Below, one piece after another: positions 1 through 8,248 of a stretch of DNA of 64,000 bases; position 1 is the stretch's first letter, and the number at the start of each line of letters is the position of its first letter. This DNA is from Actinomycetes bacterium. Its GTDB lineage: Bacteria; Actinomycetota; Acidimicrobiia; Acidimicrobiales; UBA8190. The stretch covers positions 1-64,000 of the forward strand of contig JAJZLP010000353.1 of assembly GCA_021803325.1 (NCBI GenBank), written 5' to 3'. The notes under the pieces were generated by a model that saw only the letters and a program-made list of their open reading frames with translations, was not told the origin of the DNA and searched no databases. A program made the position numbers and the translations under genes.

Positions 1-1960
1 CGGTGGACGGGCCGTCGGCCCGCAAGGGGATGACGGTGGCGTTGGTGGCGAAGGGTTCTTCGTCGAGGTCGCCCTCGCCGGCCACCTCGGCGACCGCGGC
101 GATCACCTCGGTCGCCTCGTCGGCGCTCAGCCCGAACAGCTGAGTGCCGAGCAGCGCTCCGATGCGGTCAACCGGCGTGGCGTCGAGCACTCGGCGGCCG
201 GCGTCCATGCGCAGCTGTCCGGCGGCGATCGGCGACGGCGCGAGGGACACGACGCAGATGGCCAGGCGGGGGGCGTCGGCGACGAGCGCGGCCCACCGGC
301 CGAGTGACTCGGCGGGCAGCGTGTCGAGGAGCACGAGCAGCAACGGCAGCGGGTTCTCGGGGTTCTCGGCCCGGAACTGGGTGGCGTCGGCCGCTCCGGC
401 GGCCTCGAAGCGCCGGCTGCGGGCGACGCGCTCGGACTCGACGGCCCGGGCCGCCTGGTCGGTGGTCACTAGCCGACGGATGGCGCGGTTCGGATCCAGG
501 CCGGGCAGCAGTCGCTCGGCGAGGTCGTCGGTGAGGAGCACCTCGGCCGCGCCCGGCTCGGCCCGGACCAAGAGCGCGGCGAGCAGGGCGCGGGCGACGT
601 CGTCGACACCCGGGCCGACGAGGGCGACGCCGGAGAGGTCGGTGAGCTCGATGGTCACGACCTCGTTGCCGCGCGACGCCACGTCGAGGTGGCCGGGGTC
701 GCCGATTCGTTCCTCCTCGCCGACCGGCATGACCGGGACCGGACCCGACCCGTCGAGCGGCGCGGTCGCCGCAGCCGCTTGGCGCAGGTGGTGGATGGTG
801 GGGCGGGCCGGCTCGGTGGCGAGGGTGCGGCCCGGCTCGGGTGGCCGGTAGCGGTAGGCGTGGCGGCGACGAAGCCGGCCGATGGCGACGGTGGCGGCGA
901 CGCCGGCGGCGAACGAGCCGGCCACCACCGAGCCCGACGGCAGTCGCACCGGGCCACCCGTCGCTCCCGGAGGGTGCGCGACGGGTGAGCCGGCGGCGGG
1001 CGAGTGGACGGGCGTGGTCGGGGCCGCCGCGGACGGCGCCGTGTTCGCTGGAGCCGTCGTCGCCGGCGGGTCGGCGGGAGGATTGGTCGGGGCGGCGCTC
1101 GTGGGTAGCAGCGCCGGGGTTGGGGCTGGTTGGCCCGTACCCGGTGCCGCGGTCGCTGGTGGCGTCGTGGCCGGAGAGGCGGGCAACAGGAGGGTCCAGC
1201 CAGGATCGATCCAATGCGGGTCGGTCAAGGTGACGCCGCTCGGTTGGGGCCGGCCCTCGTTGAGCTGGTAGATCTCCGACCAGCGCAGCGGGTTGCCGAG
1301 CTGGCGCTCGGCGATGCCCCACAGGGTGTCGCCCCGTTGGACGACATAGGTGCTCGTCGTCGGCGCCGCGTCCGGGTTGTCCAGGTTGTCCGGCGCGGCC
1401 ACGGCCGGGGACGTCCCGTTCGCCGCCTCTGGCCCAGCCGATGTGACCGGGCTGGCGGCGACGGGAGCCGGTCGGGTGACGCCTGCAAGGACCGTGTCCC
1501 GCACGACCAGCGCGGCGACCGGTCGTCGCGCCGTGACGGCAGCGACCCCCGAGCCCAGCGTGGCCGTCTCGTGGCTGGGTCTCGGCGCCAGGGCCAGGCA
1601 GGCGACGACGATGGCGGCGACGAGGTGGCCCGTGACCGGCTGGAAGATGCCGGCGACCGGCAGCCGCGGGGCGTGGCGCCCCGAGAGCGCGGCGGGAACC
1701 TCGACGGCGATCGAGGCCACCAGCACCGCCCAGGTGATCCACACCACTACGGCCAGGGCGTCGATGAGGGCCTGGTCGGGGATGCCTTGGCGGTTGAGGG
1801 CGCGGCCGACCTGGCTGGGGGAGGGGATGTGGTGTGGGAGGGGCCAGCCGACGAAGTGCCACAGCGCCCAAGGGACCCCACCGACGAGGGCCGCGAGGAG
1901 CACGAGCGCACCGAGACCCTTCACCACCCGTCCGACCCGGGACAGGAGTCCTCTACTCAT
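1..1960 (-). CDS. LysM-domain membrane protein, last gene of the Tad locus (3' end outside window)
   Basis: This frame is open from the ATG at 1960 to the window edge, so the protein is truncated at more than 650 residues. Two hydrophobic stretches lie in the first 85 residues (one around 15-35, a second around 65-85). A LysM module follows at about residues 200-255 (YVVQRGDTLWGIAE, then NPLRWSEIYQLN and a WIDPGWTLLLP end). After a Pro/Ala/Thr-rich linker comes another membrane segment at about 320-345, then a soluble alpha/beta region. LysM binds peptidoglycan. Similar LysM proteins of actinobacterial tad loci often end in a bacterial transcriptional activator (BTAD) domain, but that part is not in the window, so it is only suspected. 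The start lies 3 bp after the preceding pseudopilin stop, so the gene is co-transcribed with the pilus genes. It could anchor the pilus machine in the wall or sense the envelope. Confidence 0.8.
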   Translation of the reverse strand, partial: MSRGLLSRVGRVVKGLGALVLLAALVGGVPWALWHFVGWPLPHHIPSPSQVGRALNRQGIPDQALIDALAVVVWITWAVLVASIAVEVPAALSGRHAPRLPVAGIFQPVTGHLVAAIVVACLALAPRPSHETATLGSGVAAVTARRPVAALVVRDTVLAGVTRPAPVAASPVTSAGPEAANGTSPAVAAPDNLDNPDAAPTTSTYVVQRGDTLWGIAERQLGNPLRWSEIYQLNEGRPQPSGVTLTDPHWIDPGWTLLLPASPATTPPATAAPGTGQPAPTPALLPTSAAPTNPPADPPATTAPANTAPSAAAPTTPVHSPAAGSPVAHPPGATGGPVRLPSGSVVAGSFAAGVAATVAIGRLRRRHAYRYRPPEPGRTLATEPARPTIHHLRQAAAATAPLDGSGPVPVMPVGEEERIGDPGHLDVASRGNEVVTIELTDLSGVALVGPGVDDVARALLAALLVRAEPGAAEVLLTDDLAERLLPGLDPNRAIRRLVTTDQAARAVESERVARSRRFEAAGAADATQFRAENPENPLPLLLVLLDTLPAESLGRWAALVADAPRLAICVVSLAPSPIAAGQLRMDAGRRVLDATPVDRIGALLGTQLFGLSADEATEVIAAVAEVAGEGDLDEEPFATNATVIPLRADGPST

Positions 1961-1963
1961 GTT

Positions 1964-2395
1964 CTATCCATTGCCTTGTTCGGCGGTGGCGCTCCCGGTG
2001 CCGGTCTCGGTGAGGTGGTCGATGCCAGCCAGCGAGAGGATCTGGGTGGCCTGGGTGACGGTGACGGTCACCGTCACCTGCTCGCCGTTCACCGAGACGG
2101 TGCCGACCTGCCCAGCGGCGACGAGGTAGTGCTCGGCGTCGGCGGTGGCTTGGGCGGGATCGAGGCTGATCTGGCCGCTGGCCCGGTAGGTGGGGATGTC
2201 GATGGCCTGGGCGCCGGCCCGAGCGGCGGCTTGGGCGTCGTCGATGGCTTGGACCTTGGCCGCCAGGGCGAGGCCGCCGTCGAGGACGAGCCCGGCCATG
2301 AGCAGGAGGGCGGCGGTGAAGATGACCACGAAGGCGGTGACCATCCCCGACTCAGTGTCGCCGAGCCTGGCGCGCAGCCGTCCGAGGGTGGTCAT
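1964..2395 (-). CDS. TadE/TadG-like pseudopilin
   Basis: The protein has 143 residues. A short basic N-terminus (MTTLGRLRARLGDTESG) leads into one long hydrophobic helix (about residues 20-42) starting at Gly-Met. This is the usual architecture of TadE/G minor pseudopilins, which sit in the membrane and take part in Flp pilus assembly. The rest is Ala/Thr/Val-rich and probably extracytoplasmic, including a run of alternating Thr-Val. I chose the ATG at 2395 because it overlaps the previous stop as ATGA. A longer reading would run through the coding region of the upstream TadE. The family is short and diverse, so the exact subfamily (TadE or TadG) is not certain. Confidence 0.75.
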   Translation of the reverse strand: MTTLGRLRARLGDTESGMVTAFVVIFTAALLLMAGLVLDGGLALAAKVQAIDDAQAAARAGAQAIDIPTYRASGQISLDPAQATADAEHYLVAAGQVGTVSVNGEQVTVTVTVTQATQILSLAGIDHLTETGTGSATAEQGNG

Positions 2396-2838
2396 TGGGA
2401 GGTGCTCCGAAACGTGTCGATGACCGCGGTGGCCCGCGACGTGACGGACTCGGATGCGGGGAGTCGCAGCCCGGTGAGATCGGAGAGGGCAACATGACAC
2501 GTCACCGTGACCGCCACCGAGCCGCCGGGTGCGAACTGGGCGGTGTCGGTGCTGACGGTGAGCTGGGCGCAGGTGACGTGATCCGAGCCGAGCGCGGCCG
2601 TGGCGGTCTGGGTGGCCATGACCACAGCGGTGCCCGGGTCGCGGGCGATCGACGCGGCCCGGGCGGCCTGGGCGGCGGCCCCGTCGACCTCGAGACGGGC
2701 GCCGGAGAGGCGGCCGAGGGCGACGACGAAGAGCAGCATGAGGATCAGCAGCGGGGTGAGCAGCACCAGCTCGGCGGCGACGCTGCCGGACTCGTCGCGG
2801 CCCAACCGTTCACGCCACCGGCAGCGGACGGCGGTCAT
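2392..2838 (-). CDS. TadE-like pseudopilin
   Basis: 148 residues. The N-terminus ends in the classic TadE pattern DESGSVAAELVLL, where the Glu of AAEL corresponds to the conserved Glu of type IV pilin-like proteins. A hydrophobic helix follows at about residues 20-43. The exported remainder contains two Cys (CAQLTV and VTCHVAL) that could form a disulfide. ATGA overlaps at both ends (with the genes at 2835 and 2395) imply translational coupling. TadE family proteins are prepilin-peptidase substrates needed for Flp pilus assembly in model organisms. No prepilin peptidase gene is visible in this window. Confidence 0.8.
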   Translation of the reverse strand: MTAVRCRWRERLGRDESGSVAAELVLLTPLLILMLLFVVALGRLSGARLEVDGAAAQAARAASIARDPGTAVVMATQTATAALGSDHVTCAQLTVSTDTAQFAPGGSVAVTVTCHVALSDLTGLRLPASESVTSRATAVIDTFRSTSQ

Positions 2839-3275
2839 GGGATGGTGCCCGCGGCTGGCTCGGTCGGCCCGGCGGCGACGGCTTTGACCGGCAAGGAGAA
2901 CAGCCCGACGATGCTCTCGGCGTGGCCGGTCACCGTGACGGTGGTCGTGACGTTGGTGCGCGTCGCAGTGATGTTCGAGCCGACGAGGACCGTGGAGCCA
3001 AGCTGGTCGAGCACACTTTGCGCTTCGCTCTGCCCGGCCGTGGCGGTCTCGCCTTGGAGGCGGCCGACGGCGACACCTTGTTGGGCGACGGCGGAGGCGA
3101 TGTGCTCGGCGTGCTGCCACAGGGCGAACTGGATCACCCCCATGATCAACACCAGCAGCAACGGGGTCGCGATGACCAGCTCGGCTGCCACCGCGCCGCG
3201 CTCGTCCCGTCGCAGGGCACCGAGCCGGCGACCCCGCACCGACGGTGCTGTCTCCGGGGACCGGCAGCCGGTCAT
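2835..3275 (-). CDS. TadE-like pseudopilin
   Basis: 146 residues with a basic N-terminal tail (residues 1-22), then DERGAVAAELVIATPLLL, the conserved TadE motif leading into the membrane helix (about 27-47). The rest is an extracytoplasmic Thr/Val-rich domain. It is paralogous in layout to the next gene, sharing the xGxVAAELV signature, so a tandem duplication of tadE is likely. The start at 3275 lies 9 bp after the Flp-like pilin stop. Role inferred from family: minor pilin of the Flp/Tad fibre. Apart from the motif the sequence is poorly conserved. Confidence 0.8.
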   Translation of the reverse strand: MTGCRSPETAPSVRGRRLGALRRDERGAVAAELVIATPLLLVLIMGVIQFALWQHAEHIASAVAQQGVAVGRLQGETATAGQSEAQSVLDQLGSTVLVGSNITATRTNVTTTVTVTGHAESIVGLFSLPVKAVAAGPTEPAAGTIP

Positions 3276-3284
3276 GGGGGGCGG

Positions 3285-3488
3285 TCAGGGTCCAGTCGAG
3301 ATGTTGCCCGCCGCGGAGACCACCTTCGCCACGATGATCCCCACCGCGGTCAGCGCCAGCGCGGCGAGGAGGGCGGTGACGATGACGGCTTCGGTGGAGT
3401 AGCCGGCCTCGGGGTCGGCCCGCAGGGATTGCCATCGGCTGTGCAACTGGGTGAGGAGGTGGCGGAGGATGGTCAGTTCGGGGAGCAC
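3285..3488 (-). CDS. Flp-type pilin / DUF4244-like small membrane protein
   Basis: 67 residues. The GTG start follows an AAGGA Shine-Dalgarno by 5 bp, which decides it over longer readings of the same frame. A charged N-terminus ends at DPEAGYSTEAV, where Glu is the equivalent of Glu+5 of type IV pilins. A single hydrophobic helix follows (about 33-58), then a very short tail. Size, motif and position between tadC and tadE fit the major Flp pilin subunit or the related actinobacterial DUF4244 protein. If it is the major pilin, the fibre would be built from this gene. The frame is open far upstream, but the upstream codons look like a shadow of tadC. Confidence 0.7.
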   Translation of the reverse strand: MLPELTILRHLLTQLHSRWQSLRADPEAGYSTEAVIVTALLAALALTAVGIIVAKVVSAAGNISTGP

Positions 3489-3547
3489 GGCGGTCCTTTC
3501 ATTTCGTTGGTCTTCCTTTCTGTTGCTGTTGGCGGGAACCCACGGCC

Positions 3548-4456
3548 TTACCCAAGACCGGTGAGGACTTTCTCGACGGCCGGGTACCCCAAGAACACGA
3601 GGAACCCGGCGAAGAGCAGGACCACGGGCAGGCTCATGCGTTCGGTGGCGGCCTGGTCGGCGGTCTCGGCCTCGGCCAGCTCGTGGGTGCGCAGCGACGC
3701 CGCCTTGGCCGCCAGGCTGGCTCGGACCTTCGCCCCTTCGGTGCCAGCCAGGGCGACAGAGGCAGCCAGCTCGGTCAGCTCGCCCACCCCGAGCTCTTGG
3801 CCCAGTCTCCCGAGCGCGGTCCAGGGGGTCTGGCGGGCGAGGCGGGCCTGGTCGAGCGCCCGGCGCAGGTAGGCGAACGCCCAGCCCGCCCCGACGCTCG
3901 CCGCGTCGGCAAGGGCCGTCTCCACCCCGCCGCCGCCCGCCAGGGCGACCACCACCAGGTCCAAGAAGCTGGACAGTGCGTGGCGGAAGTCCCGGCGGCG
4001 CCGACTGGCGTCGGCGTGGATGCCGATGTCGGGCAGCACGAACCCGGCCACCATGAAGACCAGCGACGCCCACAGCGGCACCACGAGCGGGAGGTGGGCG
4101 CCGCCCAAGAGGAGCAGCGCAGCGACGGCGGGGGCGAAAAGCAGGCCGACGAGAGCGAGGGTGACCTTCTCGGCCAGGTGGCGCTCGGGGCTGCGGCCGA
4201 GCACCGCGAGGTCGCGGCGCACCGTGGCCGGGACGAGCCAGGCTGCCCCCGAGCGGGCGAGGGCACGGGCCGCGGGCCGGCCCAGCCGGGCGGCGTAACC
4301 GCCCTCTGCCTCGGGGGTGAGGACGGGGGTGGGGTCGGGCAAGCGGCGGAGCTGGGCGAGGGCTTGGGCGAGGGAGGGGCGCGGTGGGTAGAGGCCGCGG
4401 GCGACGAGGAACAGGCCGCCGCCGACCCCGGCGCCGCAGACAAGGGCGAGGATCAC
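3548..4456 (-). CDS. tadC: Tad pilus assembly protein TadC
   Basis: 302 residues with a type II secretion F domain. There is an N-terminal membrane segment (about 3-22), two adjacent helices near 105-150 and a C-terminal one (about 277-297), with the cytoplasmic helical F domain in between (SSFLDLVVVALAGGGGVETAL). TadC pairs with TadB as the inner-membrane platform on which the ATPase acts. The GTG start overlaps the tadB stop as GTGA. A 59 bp gap with the pilin ribosome site follows. Order and overlaps are as in other actinobacterial tad operons. Confidence 0.88.
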   Translation of the reverse strand: MILALVCGAGVGGGLFLVARGLYPPRPSLAQALAQLRRLPDPTPVLTPEAEGGYAARLGRPAARALARSGAAWLVPATVRRDLAVLGRSPERHLAEKVTLALVGLLFAPAVAALLLLGGAHLPLVVPLWASLVFMVAGFVLPDIGIHADASRRRRDFRHALSSFLDLVVVALAGGGGVETALADAASVGAGWAFAYLRRALDQARLARQTPWTALGRLGQELGVGELTELAASVALAGTEGAKVRASLAAKAASLRTHELAEAETADQAATERMSLPVVLLFAGFLVFLGYPAVEKVLTGLG

Positions 4457-5325
4457 GTCGGGATCTCCGAGGTTCGCTCGGCAATCGCGAACCCTGGGCT
4501 GGATACGGTCAAGAACCGCTCGGTGACAGACGGCCGGGTCATCTTGGCCAGCCACAGGAACGACACCGTGAACACCGCGCCCACGAGCAGGAGGACGAGC
4601 TGGCCGACGGCGGAGTCGTAGGGGGCGAGGTAGCCGCGGTTGAGGATGGCCAGGCCGAGGACGAGGCCGCCCGTGGCACCAACAATGACCTTGACCGACG
4701 TTCTCGTCCGTGCCCGGCCGGCCTCGACCCGCAGGCGCATGGTGGCCTGGTCCCGGGCGGCCTGGGCGAGCGAGCCCAGCAGCTCGCCGAGACGTTGGGC
4801 CTGGTGCTCGGCAGCCAGGATCAGCGCGGCGACGACCAGGTCGCAGGTCGGGTCGGCCACCTCGTCGGCGAAGGCCCGAAGCGACGGCGCGAGGCGTTCG
4901 CCTTCCAAGCGGAGCGCCAGGGTGGCGACCTCGGCCCTGATCGGCAGCGGGGCGACCGGGGCGGTGGCGACGATGGCCTGCTCCAGGCCAGCGGCGCCGG
5001 CCATGGTGTCGCGCAGCATCTCCGCCCAGCCCGCGATCGCCTCGATCCGCCCCACCGCCGCCTGCGCGCCCCTGGTGCCGGCCAGCAGCCCCGGGGCGCC
5101 CCAGCCGGCCAGGGCGGCCAACACGGCGCCGACAGGCCAACCGGTGGCCGCACCGACCACCACGGCGGCACCGACGGCCAGGCCGATCCGCAGGTTGGCC
5201 CGCTCGACCTTCGGGCGGGCCGACGCCCGGGTGGGGCGGGGCAGGTCGATCCCGCGCAGACCCGCCCAGACGACGACCAGGCCGAGGCCGACACCGGCCC
5301 CGCAGAGGGTGGCGAGGGCGGTCAC
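4453..5325 (-). CDS. tadB: Tad pilus assembly protein TadB
   Basis: 290 residues. Membrane helices lie near the N-terminus (5-25), around 50-80 and at 215-265, flanking a cytoplasmic T2SF domain (IEAIAGWAEMLRDTMAGAAGLEQAI at about 95-120 is the typical TadB start of the F domain). It forms the inner-membrane platform with TadC. The GTG start is fused to the cpaF stop (GTGA) and the stop to the tadC start in the same way, so the ATPase and both platform proteins are translationally coupled and probably made in fixed ratio. Confidence 0.88.
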   Translation of the reverse strand: MTALATLCGAGVGLGLVVVWAGLRGIDLPRPTRASARPKVERANLRIGLAVGAAVVVGAATGWPVGAVLAALAGWGAPGLLAGTRGAQAAVGRIEAIAGWAEMLRDTMAGAAGLEQAIVATAPVAPLPIRAEVATLALRLEGERLAPSLRAFADEVADPTCDLVVAALILAAEHQAQRLGELLGSLAQAARDQATMRLRVEAGRARTRTSVKVIVGATGGLVLGLAILNRGYLAPYDSAVGQLVLLLVGAVFTVSFLWLAKMTRPSVTERFLTVSSPGFAIAERTSEIPT

Positions 5326-6635
5326 TGCTCCCACCACCCCTGGGGCCGGTCCAAGAGCCCCGGGTCGAAGCGGACCGCGGCCAGCTGGTCGAGGGTCTCG
5401 TTGCGCAAAGGGACCCCGGGGACGGCCCGGCCGTCGGGTCCGGGCCGGAAGACCTCGTTGGAGACCACCATCGGTCCCTCGGCGTCGACCACCTCCCTGA
5501 TCGAGGACACGTATCGCCGGTCGCCGTCCTGGGCCAGGTAGATCACAAAGTGCACGGCGTTGGCCACCAGCAGGTTGGTGGCTTCCAATGGCAGGCGTTC
5601 GGGGGCCTGGATGGCGTACGTGGCGAGCTTGGAGAAGGCGCCCTTCGAGCTCGAGGCGTGGAGGGTGGCCATCGACCCGTCGGTGCCCTGGGACATGGCG
5701 TTCAACAGGGCGAGGACCTCTTCGCCGCGGGCTTCGCCGACGATCACCCGATCGGGGCTCATGCGCAGCGCCCAGCGGACCAGCTCGGCCAGGCTGACCC
5801 CGCCCTCGCCTTCCAGGTTGGGCTCGCGGGCTTCGAGGGCGACGACGTCGGGGTGCAGGTCGCCGAAGCGGTCCAGGCCCAGCTCGAGGGAGTCCTCGAT
5901 GGTGACGAGCCGCTCGGACGGCGCGATGTCGGCCGCCATGGCGCGGAGCAGCGTGGTTTTGCCCGCCCCGGTGCCCCCGCAGATGATGCAGGACTTCTTT
6001 GCCAGCATCACGGCCCGCACGAACTCGCGTAGCACCAGGTCCAAGGTGCCCATGGCGATCAGCTCGTCGGGGGTGATGCGCAGATAGCGGTGCCGGCGGA
6101 TCGACAGGCACGGCCTGGCCGCCACCGCCATCAGCGCGAACAGCCGCGACCCGTCGGGGAGCTGCAGGGACAGTCGAGGCGAGCCCCGGTCGAAGCGGCG
6201 CTCGCCGATCCCGGTGCGGGCCGCCGCGGTGCGCAGCATCTCCTCAAGCTCCTCGTCGGAGCCGGCGATGGGTGCCACCTGCTCGCGGCGCCCGTCGGAG
6301 TAGCGGACCCAGACCTGGTCGTAGCCATTCGCGTTGATGTTCTCGATGCCGGGGTCGTCGAGCAGCCGCTGGAGGCGGTTGAGGCGGAACAGGGCGTCGA
6401 AGACCGCCCGGGACAGCTCGTCCTCCTCGGGTGCCGCCATGACCGCCGTGCGCTCCCGCAGCGCCTGGCTGGCCCGGCGTTCCAACGCCTCGGCGATCAA
6501 CTGGCGCCCGAGCGCCTGCTCGTCCGCGGTGCCGAGCGGCGGGCGACCGGCCAGGGCCAGGTCACGCTCGCGACCGGACAGGGCGGCGAGCACCTCGGCC
6601 CGCACGTCCCCGACGAGCGCGTTGTCCGCGCTCAC
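5322..6635 (-). CDS. cpaF: CpaF/TadA-type secretion ATPase
   Basis: 437 residues, the usual size. The N-terminal domain contains the family pattern GIENINANGYDQVWVRYSDGR. Walker A is GGTGAGKTT (about residue 218), followed by the Asp box region TIEDSLEL and Walker B region PDRVIVGEARGEEVLALL with MSQGTDGSMATLHA, all typical of the VirB11/PulE/CpaF family. It powers pilus extension by ATP hydrolysis at the inner membrane. The GTG at 6635 has a GGGGAGG Shine-Dalgarno at 5 bp, so the much longer open frame upstream is a shadow of the CpaE-like gene. Confidence 0.92.
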   Translation of the reverse strand: MSADNALVGDVRAEVLAALSGRERDLALAGRPPLGTADEQALGRQLIAEALERRASQALRERTAVMAAPEEDELSRAVFDALFRLNRLQRLLDDPGIENINANGYDQVWVRYSDGRREQVAPIAGSDEELEEMLRTAAARTGIGERRFDRGSPRLSLQLPDGSRLFALMAVAARPCLSIRRHRYLRITPDELIAMGTLDLVLREFVRAVMLAKKSCIICGGTGAGKTTLLRAMAADIAPSERLVTIEDSLELGLDRFGDLHPDVVALEAREPNLEGEGGVSLAELVRWALRMSPDRVIVGEARGEEVLALLNAMSQGTDGSMATLHASSSKGAFSKLATYAIQAPERLPLEATNLLVANAVHFVIYLAQDGDRRYVSSIREVVDAEGPMVVSNEVFRPGPDGRAVPGVPLRNETLDQLAAVRFDPGLLDRPQGWWEQ

Positions 6636-6660
6636 CGTGGCCTCCCCAACCGCGCAACGC

Positions 6661-7539
6661 TCACTGCGATACCTCCTCGGGCGTGCTGCCGTTGGTCGAT
6701 CGGGGCACGGGCTCGGCCCGCCAGGCTCCGAGCACCCGGGTCCGCCACAATCCAGTCCGCAACACGCCAGTTCGCGACGGTCGCGTCGACGCCGCCAGCA
6801 CCTCGCCGGAGCCGCACCCGGCGGCCTGAGGAGCGCCTGCCATCTCCTTGGCGAGGCGGTCGGCCAGCGACCGGGCGCCCCGCACCAGCGGCGAGAGGCG
6901 CAGCTCCCGGGCCGACGCCGGGACCGACACGAGCGCCCCGGCGGCTTCGGGATCCCACGGCAGACGGGCGAGGACCTCGACGCCGAGCGCCTCGGCGATC
7001 TCCGCGTCGGGGTAGGGGCCGTCGCCCACGAGCACCAGGCCGACGCGACCCGAGCCGAAGGGGCTGGCCTCCCGCCAGGTCGCCAGGGCGTGCAGGTCGG
7101 CCAGGCGCGGCCGGGCCGCGAGCACCACCCGGTCCGCTCCCTCCAACACCCCAGCCCCAGGCACGCCGGGATCGAGCCGGCCGCAGTCCACCAGCACATC
7201 GGCGTCGAGCGTCCCCAGATGGCCCGCAAGCCCGGCGAGCATCCCCAACGCGCTGCGGGCCTGGTCGCCCGACGCCGGGCCGGCCAGCACCGCCGCCCCG
7301 CCCGCCAACTCCTGGCAGTGCTCCCAGACGAGGTCGCGGTCGAAGCTGCGCCGAGCCGCCGCCGCCAAGGAGACCAGGCTCGGCTCGGGCGGCCAGCCCG
7401 ACGCCGCGGCCAGGGTCCCGCCGGCAGGGTCGTGCTCGACGAGCAGGACCCGGCGGTCGGCGGGCCAGGTGGCGGCCAACGCCAGCGCCAGGGTGGTCAC
7501 CCCGCACGACCGCACCGAGCCGAGCGCCACCACCCCCAC
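6661..7539 (-). CDS. CpaE-like / MinD-superfamily protein with degenerate P-loop
   Basis: 292 residues with the fold signature of ParA/MinD proteins: an initial strand VVALGSVRSCGVTT, VLLVEHDPAGG, DVLVDCGRLDPG and VVLAARPRLADLHAL. The deviant Walker A of the family (KGGxGKT) appears as GSVRSCGVTT, without the signature Lys, so ATP binding may be weak or lost. CpaE-like proteins localise Tad pilus machines. The GTG start at 7539 lies 2 bp after the previous stop. The last 60 residues are low complexity and Arg/Thr-rich. Confidence 0.75.
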   Translation of the reverse strand: MGVVALGSVRSCGVTTLALALAATWPADRRVLLVEHDPAGGTLAAASGWPPEPSLVSLAAAARRSFDRDLVWEHCQELAGGAAVLAGPASGDQARSALGMLAGLAGHLGTLDADVLVDCGRLDPGVPGAGVLEGADRVVLAARPRLADLHALATWREASPFGSGRVGLVLVGDGPYPDAEIAEALGVEVLARLPWDPEAAGALVSVPASARELRLSPLVRGARSLADRLAKEMAGAPQAAGCGSGEVLAASTRPSRTGVLRTGLWRTRVLGAWRAEPVPRSTNGSTPEEVSQ

Positions 7540-7541
7540 CG

Positions 7542-8234
7542 TCAGGCCCCCGACCCGACCTCGACGAGGCTCGCCTGGCCCGCGGCGGCCAGCGCGGCGA
7601 CCTCGTCGGCGTCGCCACGGGACACCTGGAGGGAGAACACCGTCGGGCTGCCCGACCCGGGCGGCGCCGCGTCGACCCCCAGTACGGTCGCCCCGACCGG
7701 GCTCCCGCTCGTGACGCTGCCGGCGCCGCTCCCCGACGACGCCGAGGTGACCGGCACCACCTGCACCCGGTCCCCCGGGGCGAGGTCCGGCGGGTACCCG
7801 CCGGGCTTCAGGCCGACCGCCACCACGTCCGATCCCGATCCCACCGGCGGCGGCGCCCCGACCTCGGAGTTGGTCAGCAGCGCCCCAGCCACGAGTGGGA
7901 CCGCGACGTGGCGACCCACCACGCTCGACTCGTCGGCGACCGGGACCACCTGCAAGCCGGAACCGGTCGACACCCGTGCTGCCCGCAGGTCGCCGCGCGT
8001 GAGCACCTGCCCGGCGGCGAGCGGTTGGGCGACCACGAGGACCTGTTCCCTGCTGCCGAGGTGCAAGGAGGCGTCGGCGAACGCCAAGGCGAAGCCGATC
8101 ACCGCCAGCACCCCCACCACGACGAGCGGCAGCTGGCGGTGGCGACGCGCCGTCGGGCCGCGCCCGCCCGCCGCCCGGGCACCCTCGGGTGCCCGCTGGC
8201 CGTTGGTCCGGGTTGGCGCAGCAGTGCTCGCCAT
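7542..8234 (-). CDS. SAF-domain protein, CpaB/RcpC-like pilus assembly factor
   Basis: 230 residues. A Pro/Arg-rich cytoplasmic tail is followed by one membrane helix (about 35-57), then an SAF domain (VLVVAQPLAAGQVLTRGDLRAARV and GRHVAVPLVAGALLT at about 65-125). A Gly/Ser-rich exported C-terminal half contains a second beta domain (APGDRVQVVPV). SAF/CpaB proteins belong to Tad pilus operons and bind the periplasmic or wall side. The ATG is preceded by AAAGGAGG at 8 bp, one of the strongest ribosome sites in the locus. Confidence 0.8.
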   Translation of the reverse strand: MASTAAPTRTNGQRAPEGARAAGGRGPTARRHRQLPLVVVGVLAVIGFALAFADASLHLGSREQVLVVAQPLAAGQVLTRGDLRAARVSTGSGLQVVPVADESSVVGRHVAVPLVAGALLTNSEVGAPPPVGSGSDVVAVGLKPGGYPPDLAPGDRVQVVPVTSASSGSGAGSVTSGSPVGATVLGVDAAPPGSGSPTVFSLQVSRGDADEVAALAAAGQASLVEVGSGA

Positions 8235-8248
8235 CGCGTCGCCTCCTT

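Noticed and set aside
168-1871. Long minus-strand frame rich in Arg/Pro/Gly
   Set aside because: It is the shadow of the LysM membrane protein in another frame. Composition is Arg/Pro-skewed with no domain, while the neighbouring frame has LysM and membrane helices.
1130-2497. Plus-strand open frame of 455 codons
   Set aside because: Antisense to the LysM and pseudopilin genes, Asp/Gly/Arg/Val-rich, no domain.
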